NCBI GenBank assembly: GCA_045106175.1
Contig: JBGCEF010000003.1
Coordinates: 1 to 62,477, forward strand
Direction: 5' to 3'
From: TMED27 sp045106175
GTDB taxonomy: Bacteria > Pseudomonadota > Alphaproteobacteria > Micavibrionales > Micavibrionaceae
DNA length: 62,477 nucleotides
Part shown: one piece after another, positions 51,340 through 59,453 of the stretch
Layout: every line of letters starts with the position of its first letter
Numbering within the stretch: position 1 is the first letter of the stretch
Notes under the pieces: model-generated
Told to the model about the DNA's origin: nothing
The model's database searches: none
What the model saw: only the letters and a program-made list of their open reading frames with translations
Program-made: the position numbers and the translations under genes

Positions 51340-51852
51340 TTACACAAGCTTTTTCACCAACATCAGACTCATATCATCATCAACCGCGCGAATATCGCCA
51401 CGATGAATAGTTTGTCGGTCATACGTCAAACCATTCCCATCCGGCACATACCCGCGATGCACGTAAAGCCTCTGCGCCGCGCCATATGATGCATCCATGC
51501 CAACACCAATACCGATGTGCTCTTTACCCGCATCTTTGGCCAAATCTTCAAAGAGCTGAATCATCTGGCTGGCTATGCCGCACCTGCGATAATTAGAAAT
51601 AACATTTAAATCCTGAATCTCCGGGATATCCAAACGCTGAAAAAACACATATTTTGGCTGCCACGCCAACATACCATACCCAACATCAACCTCATCAACA
51701 CTAGCAATTAGAACTTTTCTTATGCCTTCAGATTGATGATCCAACGCATGATCAAAATACCCGTCAATCTTCGCAGCCCCCATGGCTAAAGCAATATTCC
51801 AGAGCGAAGGAATATCTTGAACAGTTGCTGTGCGTAAAATGATCTTTTCCAT
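51340..51852 (-). CDS. GNAT-family N-acetyltransferase
   Basis: 170 residues with GNAT features: ILRTATVQDIPSLWNIALAMG start, PEIQDLNVISNYRRCGIASQMIQLFEDLA as motif A with the R-R-C-G-I-A acetyl-CoA loop, and GIGVGMDASYGAAQRLYVHRGYVPDG as motif B. The C-terminus is short. Substrate unknown; the family ranges from ribosomal protein to small-molecule acetylation. Divergent from the next gene with a 29-base gap. Single gene unit. Confidence 0.88.
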   Translation of the reverse strand: MEKIILRTATVQDIPSLWNIALAMGAAKIDGYFDHALDHQSEGIRKVLIASVDEVDVGYGMLAWQPKYVFFQRLDIPEIQDLNVISNYRRCGIASQMIQLFEDLAKDAGKEHIGIGVGMDASYGAAQRLYVHRGYVPDGNGLTYDRQTIHRGDIRAVDDDMSLMLVKKLV

Positions 51853-51881
51853 TTGCGACTTTTCACTATTTTTTCTAATCT

Positions 51882-52418
51882 ATGCGTATGCGAATTTTAA
51901 TAACAACATTGTTTATATCAACCGCTTTCACAAGCATCACTTTTGTGAATACTGCTGACGGGCAACAACCTCAATACACTGGCGGCATGAAATACACCAC
52001 CATGCGCAAAGCGCAGCCAAATGACGCAGAGAAAAACGTTATCTACAACAGAAAGAAAGAATCCCCTGTAGATCAAGCAGAACCGCAAGCAAACAGCACC
52101 CCAGAAACAGATAATAAAAAACCCGCAGAACAATCTGTTTGGGAAAAGTACAAAGAATTAGCCGCTGGAAAAGCATCACAGGATGATGAAAATTCTGAAG
52201 CGCCGGATGCTCCACAAAAACCTGATGCACCCAACAAACCCGTCAAACAAACAAAATCAGCATCACAGAAAAAAACAGGCATAGGCTCAATCATTCACGA
52301 TTATAAACGCAATAAAGAAAAGCGTGGCCAAATGAAAAGCATCAGCTTTGAAAAACCAGAAGCAATTAAAACGCCAAAAATTGATAAACCAACCATAGAA
52401 ACACCTGAAGAAAATTAG
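51882..52418 (+). CDS. Secreted Pro/Lys-rich hypothetical protein (178 residues)
   Basis: Signal peptide about 1-27 (ending TADGQQ), then a low-complexity mature chain rich in Lys, Pro, Glu, Gln and Asn (KPDAPNKPVKQTKSASQKK), with basic stretches and no hydrophobic core, so it is probably disordered. It may bind or span the periplasm, similar to linker or TonB-like proteins, but there is no TonB C-terminus. It is convergent with the DUF2007 gene (3-base gap). No family recognised. Confidence 0.6.
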   Translation: MRMRILITTLFISTAFTSITFVNTADGQQPQYTGGMKYTTMRKAQPNDAEKNVIYNRKKESPVDQAEPQANSTPETDNKKPAEQSVWEKYKELAAGKASQDDENSEAPDAPQKPDAPNKPVKQTKSASQKKTGIGSIIHDYKRNKEKRGQMKSISFEKPEAIKTPKIDKPTIETPEEN

Positions 52419-52421
52419 ATC

Positions 52422-52637
52422 TTAATCCTCTTTTTCAAAATCCTTGATCAGGGCAATCGCCGTTTGATAATCCTCCTCTAAAACCATAAGCCTTGGATGA
52501 ATTGGATTAAGACTCCACAACACAGACAGATTTGGCTTCCCAACAATCACAGCTTCAATATCGTTATCCAACAAAAATTGTTGCCGAATTTTCAGATCGA
52601 ATGGATTTTCACTCATCAAAATTTCTTTTAAAGCCAC
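52422..52637 (-). CDS. DUF2007 small protein
   Basis: 71 residues from a GTG at 52635-52637, preceded by AGGAGA. Matches DUF2007 (putative signal-transducing domain): an MKELLRTNDP-like beginning (ALKEILMSENPFDLKIRQQ), a central DNDIEAVIVGKPN, and a LNPIHPRLMVLEEDYQTAIALI end. Function in the cell is not known. In alphaproteobacteria DUF2007 genes are often beside a polyprenyl synthase gene, as here (35 bases, divergent). Confidence 0.85.
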   Translation of the reverse strand: MALKEILMSENPFDLKIRQQFLLDNDIEAVIVGKPNLSVLWSLNPIHPRLMVLEEDYQTAIALIKDFEKED

Positions 52638-52672
52638 TTGTTCTCCTGCCTTAAAGCTGTTTTAAAAGAGGT

Positions 52673-53680
52673 ATGGGACATACGCAAAAAACATATACCG
52701 AGTTTACGCCACTTGAAGCACTAGCACAAATGATGGATGGCGATATGCGAGAAACAAATGCCGTTATCATTGACCGCATGGAATCACCCGTCGCACTAAT
52801 CCCTCAACTCGCAACATACCTCATCGCCGCAGGCGGAAAACGTATTCGCCCACTCCTAACCTTGGCGACAACATTTATGTATAAAGGCGACATGAAGCGC
52901 GCACAAAAATTAGCCGCCTCTGTTGAGTTTATCCATACCGCAACCCTGCTCCATGACGATGTCGTTGACGAGAGCGCAGAAAGACGCGGACAAGAAACAG
53001 CAAATCTGATTTTCGGCAACCAAGCCAGCGTTTTAGTAGGAGATTTTTTATTCTCTCGCGCATTCGAGCTAATGACAGAATGCGATAATATCGCGGTTCT
53101 CAAAATTTTATCAAAAGCGTCCTCTGTAATAACACAAGGCGAAGTCCTCCAATTAAGCAAAGCCGGTGATATCAACATCACCATGGATGACTACATCGAA
53201 ATCATCACATCAAAAACCGCCGCCCTGTTTGCTGCGGCCTGTGAAGTGGGGCCAGTATTATCCGGCGCTTCGCAAGATGACGCAAAAGCAATGCATGATT
53301 ACGGCCTGAACATGGGAATAGCCTTCCAAATTGCTGATGATGCGCTCGACTATAACAGTGATGCAAAAACACTCGGCAAAACGATTGGCGACGACTTCCG
53401 CGAAGGGAAAATTACCGCCCCCATATTAATCGCCTTAAAACAAGCCGACGAAACAGAAAAAGAATTCTGGAAGACAATAATGACAGCTAAAAAACGATCA
53501 GACCAAGATTTAGATAAAGCACAAGCAATCTTACTCAAACACAACAGTATTCAAAGCGCTTATGAGCTAGCCGAAGACTACGCTCAAAAGGCGCAAGAAG
53601 CGCTAACAAAAACACCAAATTCTCCGTTACATCCTTTACTACATGACCTTGTTCCCTATACTATTTTTCGCAAAACCTAA
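52673..53680 (+). CDS. ispB: Polyprenyl diphosphate synthase (octa-/decaprenyl type)
   Basis: 335 residues. Makes the long isoprenoid tail of ubiquinone. It differs from the ispA product by an intact DDxxD first motif (LLHDDVVDESAERRG) without the two-residue insert, and has AAGGKRIRPLLTLATT, NIAFQIADDALDYNSDAKTLGKTIGDD as second Asp-rich region, and EGKITAPILIAL. Chain length (8-10 units) cannot be read from sequence. It draws on the MEP route begun by Dxs. AAGAGG sits close to the ATG. Confidence 0.94.
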   Translation: MGHTQKTYTEFTPLEALAQMMDGDMRETNAVIIDRMESPVALIPQLATYLIAAGGKRIRPLLTLATTFMYKGDMKRAQKLAASVEFIHTATLLHDDVVDESAERRGQETANLIFGNQASVLVGDFLFSRAFELMTECDNIAVLKILSKASSVITQGEVLQLSKAGDINITMDDYIEIITSKTAALFAAACEVGPVLSGASQDDAKAMHDYGLNMGIAFQIADDALDYNSDAKTLGKTIGDDFREGKITAPILIALKQADETEKEFWKTIMTAKKRSDQDLDKAQAILLKHNSIQSAYELAEDYAQKAQEALTKTPNSPLHPLLHDLVPYTIFRKT

Positions 53681-53697
53681 GCGAAAAGGTACCTTGT

Positions 53698-55143
53698 TTG
53701 ACATCTAACACACACCTGCCAGATCGAATTGTGGACCGAATGGAGCGCATTGCTCATGTCGGGCACTGGCGTTGGAATGTTAAAGATGAGAGCCTTTTTT
53801 GGTCTAAAGGCATCTATAAAATTCATGGACTAGACTTCCAAGATCATACTCCTAGCATCGAAGCTGCTCTAGACGCCTATGTCCCCGAAGACAGAGAAAT
53901 TGTCGAAAAAGCATTAGCGCACGCGATAGAGAATAAAACAGAATTCACAATAGAAGCTAGAATTCAAAGGCCAAACGGCTCTCTAAGAAACGTCATAGTC
54001 CATGGAGAATGTGAATGTAACGAAAAAAACGGATTAATCGCCGTCTTTGGCATTTTACAAGATATAACTCATGTGAAGCAACAAGAAGAGCTATATCGCT
54101 TATCTGCCATGGGTTCCAGTTCAGCTGTATGGGAATGGAACTTAGAAACTGATGAGCTACGCTGGGCTGGAAGGTCAGCTCAAGTCTTAGGGTATGACTT
54201 AAACGATAACCTTCCTAAAAGCACTGAAAAATTTTTTAAAGAATTATTGCATCCAGACGATCGTGACACACTAAAAGAAACATTAATTAAACACTTCACA
54301 AAAACAGAAAGCTTTAAAATAGAATGCAGAATAGCTAATAAAAACGGTGAATATGAGTGGTTTTCAGCGCGTGCCCAAGCACAGTTTAATAATTACAGAA
54401 AAGCAATTTATGTATGCGGTTCAATGACAAGTATTCAAGCGCTTAAAGAAATACAAAACCAGTTAGAAAATTCAAATACTGATTTGGCAAACTTTGCGGC
54501 AATCGCCGCACACGAAATTAAACATCCAATTCGCACAATCGGCAATTATCTAGAATTAATTCAAATATCGTCTCAAACCCTTGAAGAAGACAATCAAGAC
54601 TATTTCAAGAAAGCTATTCAAACAGCGAACGAAACAAATGTCATGATCGACAATTTGTTAGAATATGCCAGCCTAGAAAATGCAAAATTAACATTAGACA
54701 CAGTCAACATTGAAAAATTGACGAAATTGATTATTCGTTCATTAAAACAAGAAATTAAAGATACTCAAGCTAATATCACAATAGAACCGCTCCATTCCAT
54801 AAAAGCTGATGAAATCAAAATCAAAACGGTGATAACTAACCTTATTCAAAATGCTTTAAAATATGCCTCGGATCGTCCAATAGAGATCAAAATTACAATG
54901 ATAGAAAACAAAGACGAGTGGGTGTATTGCGTTCAAGATAACGGGCGCGGCATTGATGATAAAAACAAAGAAACAATTTTTCAAATGTTTGAACGCGCGG
55001 ACAATATCGGAAACACAAAAGGAACTGGCATAGGCTTGGCCGTATGCCAGCGCATTATAAATTTGCACAAAGGCTCTATTAGAGTAGAATCAGAAATTAA
55101 TAAAGGAAGCACATTCACGTTTTCCATTCCAAAAGAACCGTAA
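53698..55143 (+). CDS. PAS-domain sensor histidine kinase (481 residues)
   Basis: Soluble kinase starting at a TTG (53698), 10 bases after an AAGG site. Two PAS domains (about 14-128 and 135-245), each with a typical W-x-W-N and PEDRE or HPDDRD motif, then HisKA with H272 in IAAHEIKHPIRTIGN, and HATPase with NLIQNALKYA, DNGRGID and GTGIGLAVCQR. No membrane helix, so it senses a cytoplasmic signal; PAS domains often bind haem, flavin or small ligands. Directly followed (7 bases) by a CheY-like regulator, with which it forms a pair. Confidence 0.93.
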   Translation: MTSNTHLPDRIVDRMERIAHVGHWRWNVKDESLFWSKGIYKIHGLDFQDHTPSIEAALDAYVPEDREIVEKALAHAIENKTEFTIEARIQRPNGSLRNVIVHGECECNEKNGLIAVFGILQDITHVKQQEELYRLSAMGSSSAVWEWNLETDELRWAGRSAQVLGYDLNDNLPKSTEKFFKELLHPDDRDTLKETLIKHFTKTESFKIECRIANKNGEYEWFSARAQAQFNNYRKAIYVCGSMTSIQALKEIQNQLENSNTDLANFAAIAAHEIKHPIRTIGNYLELIQISSQTLEEDNQDYFKKAIQTANETNVMIDNLLEYASLENAKLTLDTVNIEKLTKLIIRSLKQEIKDTQANITIEPLHSIKADEIKIKTVITNLIQNALKYASDRPIEIKITMIENKDEWVYCVQDNGRGIDDKNKETIFQMFERADNIGNTKGTGIGLAVCQRIINLHKGSIRVESEINKGSTFTFSIPKEP

Positions 55144-55150
55144 ATATAAT

Positions 55151-55585
55151 ATGTCTGCAACACAAACCAACATACTGATTATTGATGATAGCGAAACAGA
55201 TGCAATGATCATGCAAGAAGCATTAAGCAAAGTAATCATGCGCAATAATATCCGCACTTTAAATAGTGCGACTGATGCTATTGACCTCTTCAATCAAAAA
55301 GAAAAATTCAAAGGTGAAAAAATCCCTGATCTTATTCTTTTAGATCTAAAAATGCCTGAATTAGACGGGTTTGAATTTTTAAAGCTCATCAAAAAAGACC
55401 CCCGCTTTATTCATATCCCAATTATTGTTTTAAGCGGATCCCGTGATCCAGAAGCAGTCTTTAAAAGCTATAAACTGGGCGCAAATTGTTTTGTACAAAA
55501 ACCAGGTGATATATCAAAACTCCAACAAATAGTTGCTGTAGTAAACGAATTTTGGCTCGGTATTGCCGCACTTCCAAAATCATAA
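55151..55585 (+). CDS. CheY-like response regulator (single receiver domain)
   Basis: 144 residues, one receiver domain and no output domain. Acidic pocket in ILIIDDSETDA, phosphorylated Asp at D65 in LILLDLKMPELDGFEF, Ser in IIVLSGSRD, and Lys in CFVQKPG. This layout (Rcp1-like) is common next to PAS or phytochrome kinases, where it is a phosphate acceptor that affects other proteins. Cognate to the upstream kinase because they are 7 bases apart. The final output cannot be told. Confidence 0.93.
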   Translation: MSATQTNILIIDDSETDAMIMQEALSKVIMRNNIRTLNSATDAIDLFNQKEKFKGEKIPDLILLDLKMPELDGFEFLKLIKKDPRFIHIPIIVLSGSRDPEAVFKSYKLGANCFVQKPGDISKLQQIVAVVNEFWLGIAALPKS

Positions 55586-55608
55586 TAAACATATGCTAAC
55601 CCCAAAAA

Positions 55609-55980
55609 TCATTCACATGGGAAAGCATTATGAAGGCCTAACGTTACCCCCGGCGCCGCAATAAAACTACTATGCTGCTTACGATTTTTTAAAACATAAC
55701 TCTGAACTCGCTTTTGAATAAGTGCCATTCCAGCATCTTCAGGAACACAAAAATCAATCCCCGGCGCAGTGCCCAGAGATTTAAGCAAAGTATGATAATC
55801 CAAAATTCCCGCTATATAGGCCTGACATGCAATATGGCCACCAGGTGTGATTTCATTGCCATCAACATCGCTAGCACAAACACTCATCAAATATTGACCT
55901 GAAAAACGTGTCGCTTGCGAAGGATCCGCAAAAGAAATTAGGAACAAAACAACAATCAAATTCAGCGTTTTAATCGTCAT
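55609..55980 (-). CDS. Rap1a/Tai-like secreted protein
   Basis: 123 residues, signal peptide ending SFADPSQA. The mature part has the four-cysteine layout seen in Rap1a/Tai-type proteins (PF18602): LMSVCASD, HIACQAYIAGILDYHT, DFCVPEDAG and HNAFPC at the end. Rap1a-type proteins are periplasmic immunity proteins against T6SS amidase effectors in some species, but many homologues are found without any T6SS. No effector or T6SS gene is in the window. Its start overlaps by 11 bases the 3' end of the upstream gene (55970-57130), same strand. Confidence 0.75.
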   Translation of the reverse strand: MTIKTLNLIVVLFLISFADPSQATRFSGQYLMSVCASDVDGNEITPGGHIACQAYIAGILDYHTLLKSLGTAPGIDFCVPEDAGMALIQKRVQSYVLKNRKQHSSFIAAPGVTLGLHNAFPCE

Positions 55981-57130
55981 TACCCGTTTTCAACTGCTGA
56001 AGAATGGCAAAGGGTGAATCTTCGATCTTCTTCGCTTCTGCGCTCATAACTTTTGGCTGACGAGGTTCGCTTTTATTGCGCTTACCCTTTGGCTTCTGCT
56101 TTTTCTTGAAGTTCTTGGAGACACCAGACTTGTCTCCACTTTGGCGACCAGATGTTTGCGTTTTCTTTTCAAAAGCCTTGCCGCGTTTAAGAAGAAACTC
56201 ATCCAACTCGGGCTTTACATCGGGCTTATTCTCTGTCGCTTCATCGTTCGTCGTATCGCTAGCAATTTTCTCTGCGCCTACCTCAGTAGTATCGGCATCC
56301 GCCTGAGGGACCTTCTCTACATGAATGCGTTTATGCCCCATCGCTTCCAAAATGGTATAAAGATCATCAATCGGACACCCCAGCCATTCGGCCATTTGAT
56401 GTTGAGCCCGAAAACGCCCCTTATCCGCAGAATCATAAACCGCACAAATCACACGATCTAACATATCAATGCGAATCGCACGATTCCCAAAAACTGGATA
56501 ACCAACTGATTGATAAAAGTCCGCATTGATCGACCCAACCTCAACTACCTGTGACACAATACCATCATTCGGAACATTCGCTGGCAAAGCCTCGCTATTA
56601 TAAAGCGACCATAAAAGCCCGCGTAAACGAACCCCTGCAGGTTTGTTTAAAGCAGGAATAAACACAAGAATTGGCCCCAAACGAACGCGTTTTGCCCGCA
56701 ACACGCGACGGTCATCCGCATCAATCTGCGCAATCAACGACTCAATCTGCTCACGCGGCAAAATACCCATCGCCTCATAAACTGCATCCAAAATTGCTTG
56801 AACAGTTTCAGTAATAGACGGCAAAGGCGCAGGCGCTTCTTCACCCTCTTTCGCTTCCGGCTGTTTCAAAGGCTCTTTCAAACCGACAAGCAACTCAAGC
56901 ACGCTGGCAAAATGTGCATCTCGCCAACGTTCCAAGCGCGTCATAAGCGCAGCCTCATCCGCACCTTTAGCATTAGAAATCTCGATGCCCGGCGTTAAAG
57001 GCGTCTCACCCTTAACAAGCTTCGCAACGCGCTCACCTGCCAGCGGATTACTTTCAACGGCTTGAAAGCTTATAACGCCGTCTTCGCCCAAACGAAATTG
57101 TGTGTCTTTAACATCTAAAATAGAAGCCAT
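55970..57130 (-). CDS. Stand-alone C-terminal region of alphaproteobacterial Suv3-like helicase
   Basis: 386 residues from the ATG at 57130 (RBS GGGA); no helicase motifs. It begins FRLGEDGVISFQAVESNPLAGERVAKL, and continues LRAKRVRLGPILVFIPALNKPAGVRLRGLLWSLYN split here, FYQSVGYPVFGNRAIRIDMLDRV, a stretch matching the C-terminal part of the long helicase found in Rhizobiales/Rhodobacterales. The last 80 residues are a basic, low-complexity tail (KKKQKPKGKRNKSEPRQ), likely RNA- or DNA-binding. Upstream is hemW, not an ATPase, so the region is separate. Either the ATPase is encoded elsewhere or the part works by itself. Confidence 0.7.
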   Translation of the reverse strand: MASILDVKDTQFRLGEDGVISFQAVESNPLAGERVAKLVKGETPLTPGIEISNAKGADEAALMTRLERWRDAHFASVLELLVGLKEPLKQPEAKEGEEAPAPLPSITETVQAILDAVYEAMGILPREQIESLIAQIDADDRRVLRAKRVRLGPILVFIPALNKPAGVRLRGLLWSLYNSEALPANVPNDGIVSQVVEVGSINADFYQSVGYPVFGNRAIRIDMLDRVICAVYDSADKGRFRAQHQMAEWLGCPIDDLYTILEAMGHKRIHVEKVPQADADTTEVGAEKIASDTTNDEATENKPDVKPELDEFLLKRGKAFEKKTQTSGRQSGDKSGVSKNFKKKQKPKGKRNKSEPRQPKVMSAEAKKIEDSPFAILQQLKTGNDD

Positions 57131-57163
57131 ACTCTGTCCCAAAGTTTTACATGATGACGCACA

Positions 57164-58318
57164 CTACCGCGGCTTATCGTCAAAAACAAATGGTAAAATC
57201 GCATTCAACCGCAATAATCCCTCTTGGGTTAAACGAATATGGTCATCATTCAAAACGCACCACCCTTCCTGAACAATAATACCCAGATTCTTTTTGTTGA
57301 TATAGTGCCAATCAACAGGACGTAAATTAATCCCCGAAACTAACCTTAAGCCCATCATCAAACGCTCAAAAACCTGATCTTTTGCATTTAATACATCATA
57401 GGGATGCGCCCCATGCCCTTCTCTATCAACGCGACCCAACCAAATATTAGGCGCAGCATGGTCACGCGTCGCAACACGTTTACCCTCAAACGTAATGCGC
57501 CCATGTGCCCCCGGGCCAATCCCAATATAATCTTCATAATGCCAATAAATCAGATTATGACGACAACGATCCGCCTCGCTTCGCGCAAAATTCGAAACCT
57601 CATAAGCATGCATCCCATGCGCCGACAAAATATCTTGTGTTAAACTATAAAAATCCGCCGCAAGCCCTTCTTCTGGAATGCTAAACTTAGCTTGCTCATG
57701 ATCATAATAAAACGGTGTGTTACGTTCGATCGTTAATTGATAAGCAGAGATATGATTAACATTCAAATCAATCACTTGGCGAAGCTCTATCGCCCAATCA
57801 TCCAACGTTTGATCAGGGCGCGCATAAATCAAATCAAAACTCACCCGATCAAAATGAGAGCGCGCAATATCAAGCGCATGCATCGCCGCATCAACATCAT
57901 GCTGACGCCCTAAAAATTTCAAATCTTCATTCTTAAGCGCCTGCACACCTAGCGACACACGATTAACCCCCGCATCACAAAACGCAGCAAGCTTTTGGTT
58001 TTCAACAGATGTAGGATTAGCTTCCATCGACACTTCTAAATCATCAACACACTCCCAGAGTGATCGAGCATGATGAATAATCGCATCAACAACACGCGGC
58101 TCCATCAGAGATGGCGTCCCACCCCCGAAGAATACGCTCGACAATAAGCGCCCCTCCGTTAAACCCGCATAATAATCAAGACACCGAAGGTAGGCATCTA
58201 ACCAAGCATCATGGTCAATATTGTCAAAAGCATGTGTGTTAAAATCGCAGTACGGACATTTAGACAAACAAAAAGGCCAGTGAAAATATAATCCCAGCTG
58301 GCCTTGGTTATCACGCAT
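57164..58318 (-). CDS. hemW: Radical SAM protein HemW (coproporphyrinogen III oxidase-like)
   Basis: 384 residues. Radical SAM motif C-x3-C-x2-C in FCLSKCPYCDF (near residue 18-28), then GGGTPSL, EANPTSVE, VSLGVQAL and FDLIYARPDQT. HemW carries haem to respiratory proteins in bacteria and is not the classical HemN oxidase, from which it differs by its shorter N-terminus. Order rph-rdgB-(icmD-like)-hemW resembles the usual rph-rdgB-hemW unit except for the inserted gene. The start has no good ribosome site. Confidence 0.93.
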   Translation of the reverse strand: MRDNQGQLGLYFHWPFCLSKCPYCDFNTHAFDNIDHDAWLDAYLRCLDYYAGLTEGRLLSSVFFGGGTPSLMEPRVVDAIIHHARSLWECVDDLEVSMEANPTSVENQKLAAFCDAGVNRVSLGVQALKNEDLKFLGRQHDVDAAMHALDIARSHFDRVSFDLIYARPDQTLDDWAIELRQVIDLNVNHISAYQLTIERNTPFYYDHEQAKFSIPEEGLAADFYSLTQDILSAHGMHAYEVSNFARSEADRCRHNLIYWHYEDYIGIGPGAHGRITFEGKRVATRDHAAPNIWLGRVDREGHGAHPYDVLNAKDQVFERLMMGLRLVSGINLRPVDWHYINKKNLGIIVQEGWCVLNDDHIRLTQEGLLRLNAILPFVFDDKPR

Positions 58319-58335
58319 CTAAAATAGTAATTTTC

Positions 58336-58728
58336 TTAGTTAACACCCAAAACAACTTTATTTAAAACCGCTGGAGACACCTGTGTCCCTGATGTACCAA
58401 TGGTGTTGAGCATTGATTCAAAAACAATCGGCAATCCAAATAACGCACCACCCGCCGCAAGACGAACAGCCCCATCCTTCATGGGCGTTTGAGTTGGATT
58501 TTCAACATGGTCTTTAATCTTCATGATCCCAAGCGCACCCATTAATAATCCGACTAAATATGCAAAGCCAGAAATAAGACCAGGTAATTCTTCTATTGAA
58601 CCCGTAATGTTATTGGCAATATCACTAAAATTATTACCCGCAGCATAACTATCACGCGCCCCTGCAATCATCATCACAAGAAAAGCTGCTTGGATTTTTA
58701 AACTCTGGTGCGATAAATAAGATCTCAT
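58336..58728 (-). CDS. IcmD/DotP-like small membrane protein
   Basis: 130 residues from the ATG at 58728 (GGAG ribosome site 6 bases upstream). An N-terminal signal-like helix (about 9-28) and two more helices (about 55-72 and 88-110). It has the layout of IcmD/DotP (and IcmC/DotE) of Dot/Icm (type IVB) secretion: an ISGFAYLVGLLMGALGIMK helix, a short K-D-H-x-E-N-P-T-Q-T-P loop, then DGAVRLAAGGALFGLP. The loop and helix match the KFKQHKDNPTQIP-type signature of IcmD. No other Dot/Icm gene is next to it. It separates rdgB from hemW. Confidence 0.7.
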   Translation of the reverse strand: MRSYLSHQSLKIQAAFLVMMIAGARDSYAAGNNFSDIANNITGSIEELPGLISGFAYLVGLLMGALGIMKIKDHVENPTQTPMKDGAVRLAAGGALFGLPIVFESMLNTIGTSGTQVSPAVLNKVVLGVN

Positions 58729-58824
58729 AACCGTCTCCATTAGGTAATTACGAATGTCATAATATGCTAGCTCTTTGAAGTCAATTCAAAGTGGGCGCAA
58801 ATAAAACAATAATGCGGGATAACA

Positions 58825-59433
58825 CTATCTATGAAACACAGCCTGCACCAGCTGTTCAAATGCATGCGCACGATGTGAAATCGCATGCTTCGCATTCGGC
58901 TCCATCTCTGCAAAAGTAATATCATAACCATCCGGCACAAAAATAGGGTCATATCCAAACCCTTTATCACCACGCGCTGGAAAATCAATCACGCCATTCA
59001 CCCGCCCCTCAAAGCTCTCAACATGACCATCTGCCCACGCCAAGCTCAACGCACAAACAAAATACGCAGACAGATCACTAGTCCCTTCTAATTCTGATCG
59101 AACGCGATCCATCGCAAAATCAAAATCACGACTACCATCCTCTTTTTGCGCCCAGCGCGCGGAATAAATCCCCGGCGCACCACCCAGCGCATTAATCGCA
59201 AGACCACTATCATCCGCCAAAGACACAAAACCAGACGATCGCGCCGCCGATAAAGCCTTTAACTCCGCATTTCCGATAAATGTAGTTTCCGTCTCTTCCG
59301 GCTCCGCAAGATCAAGATCCCCTGCCGTCACAAATTCCGCAACATATGGCGCCAATAAATCAGATATCTCACGTGCCTTACCTGCATTATGCGTAGCAAT
59401 CACAAGCTTTTGATCATCAAAAATACGGTGCAT
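58825..59433 (-). CDS. rdgB: dITP/XTP pyrophosphatase (Ham1 family)
   Basis: 202 residues. Removes non-canonical purine nucleotides (ITP, XTP) from the pool. Signature motifs: KLVIATHNAGKAREI (nucleotide loop), EETETTFIGNAELKA, SLADDSGLAINALGGAPGIYSAR with the catalytic Asp, and GDKGFGYDPIFVPDG, FAEMEPNAKHAISHRA. It follows rph after 20 bases, the usual order. Confidence 0.97.
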   Translation of the reverse strand: MHRIFDDQKLVIATHNAGKAREISDLLAPYVAEFVTAGDLDLAEPEETETTFIGNAELKALSAARSSGFVSLADDSGLAINALGGAPGIYSARWAQKEDGSRDFDFAMDRVRSELEGTSDLSAYFVCALSLAWADGHVESFEGRVNGVIDFPARGDKGFGYDPIFVPDGYDITFAEMEPNAKHAISHRAHAFEQLVQAVFHR

Positions 59434-59453
59434 GAAATAAATCCTATAAAAAC

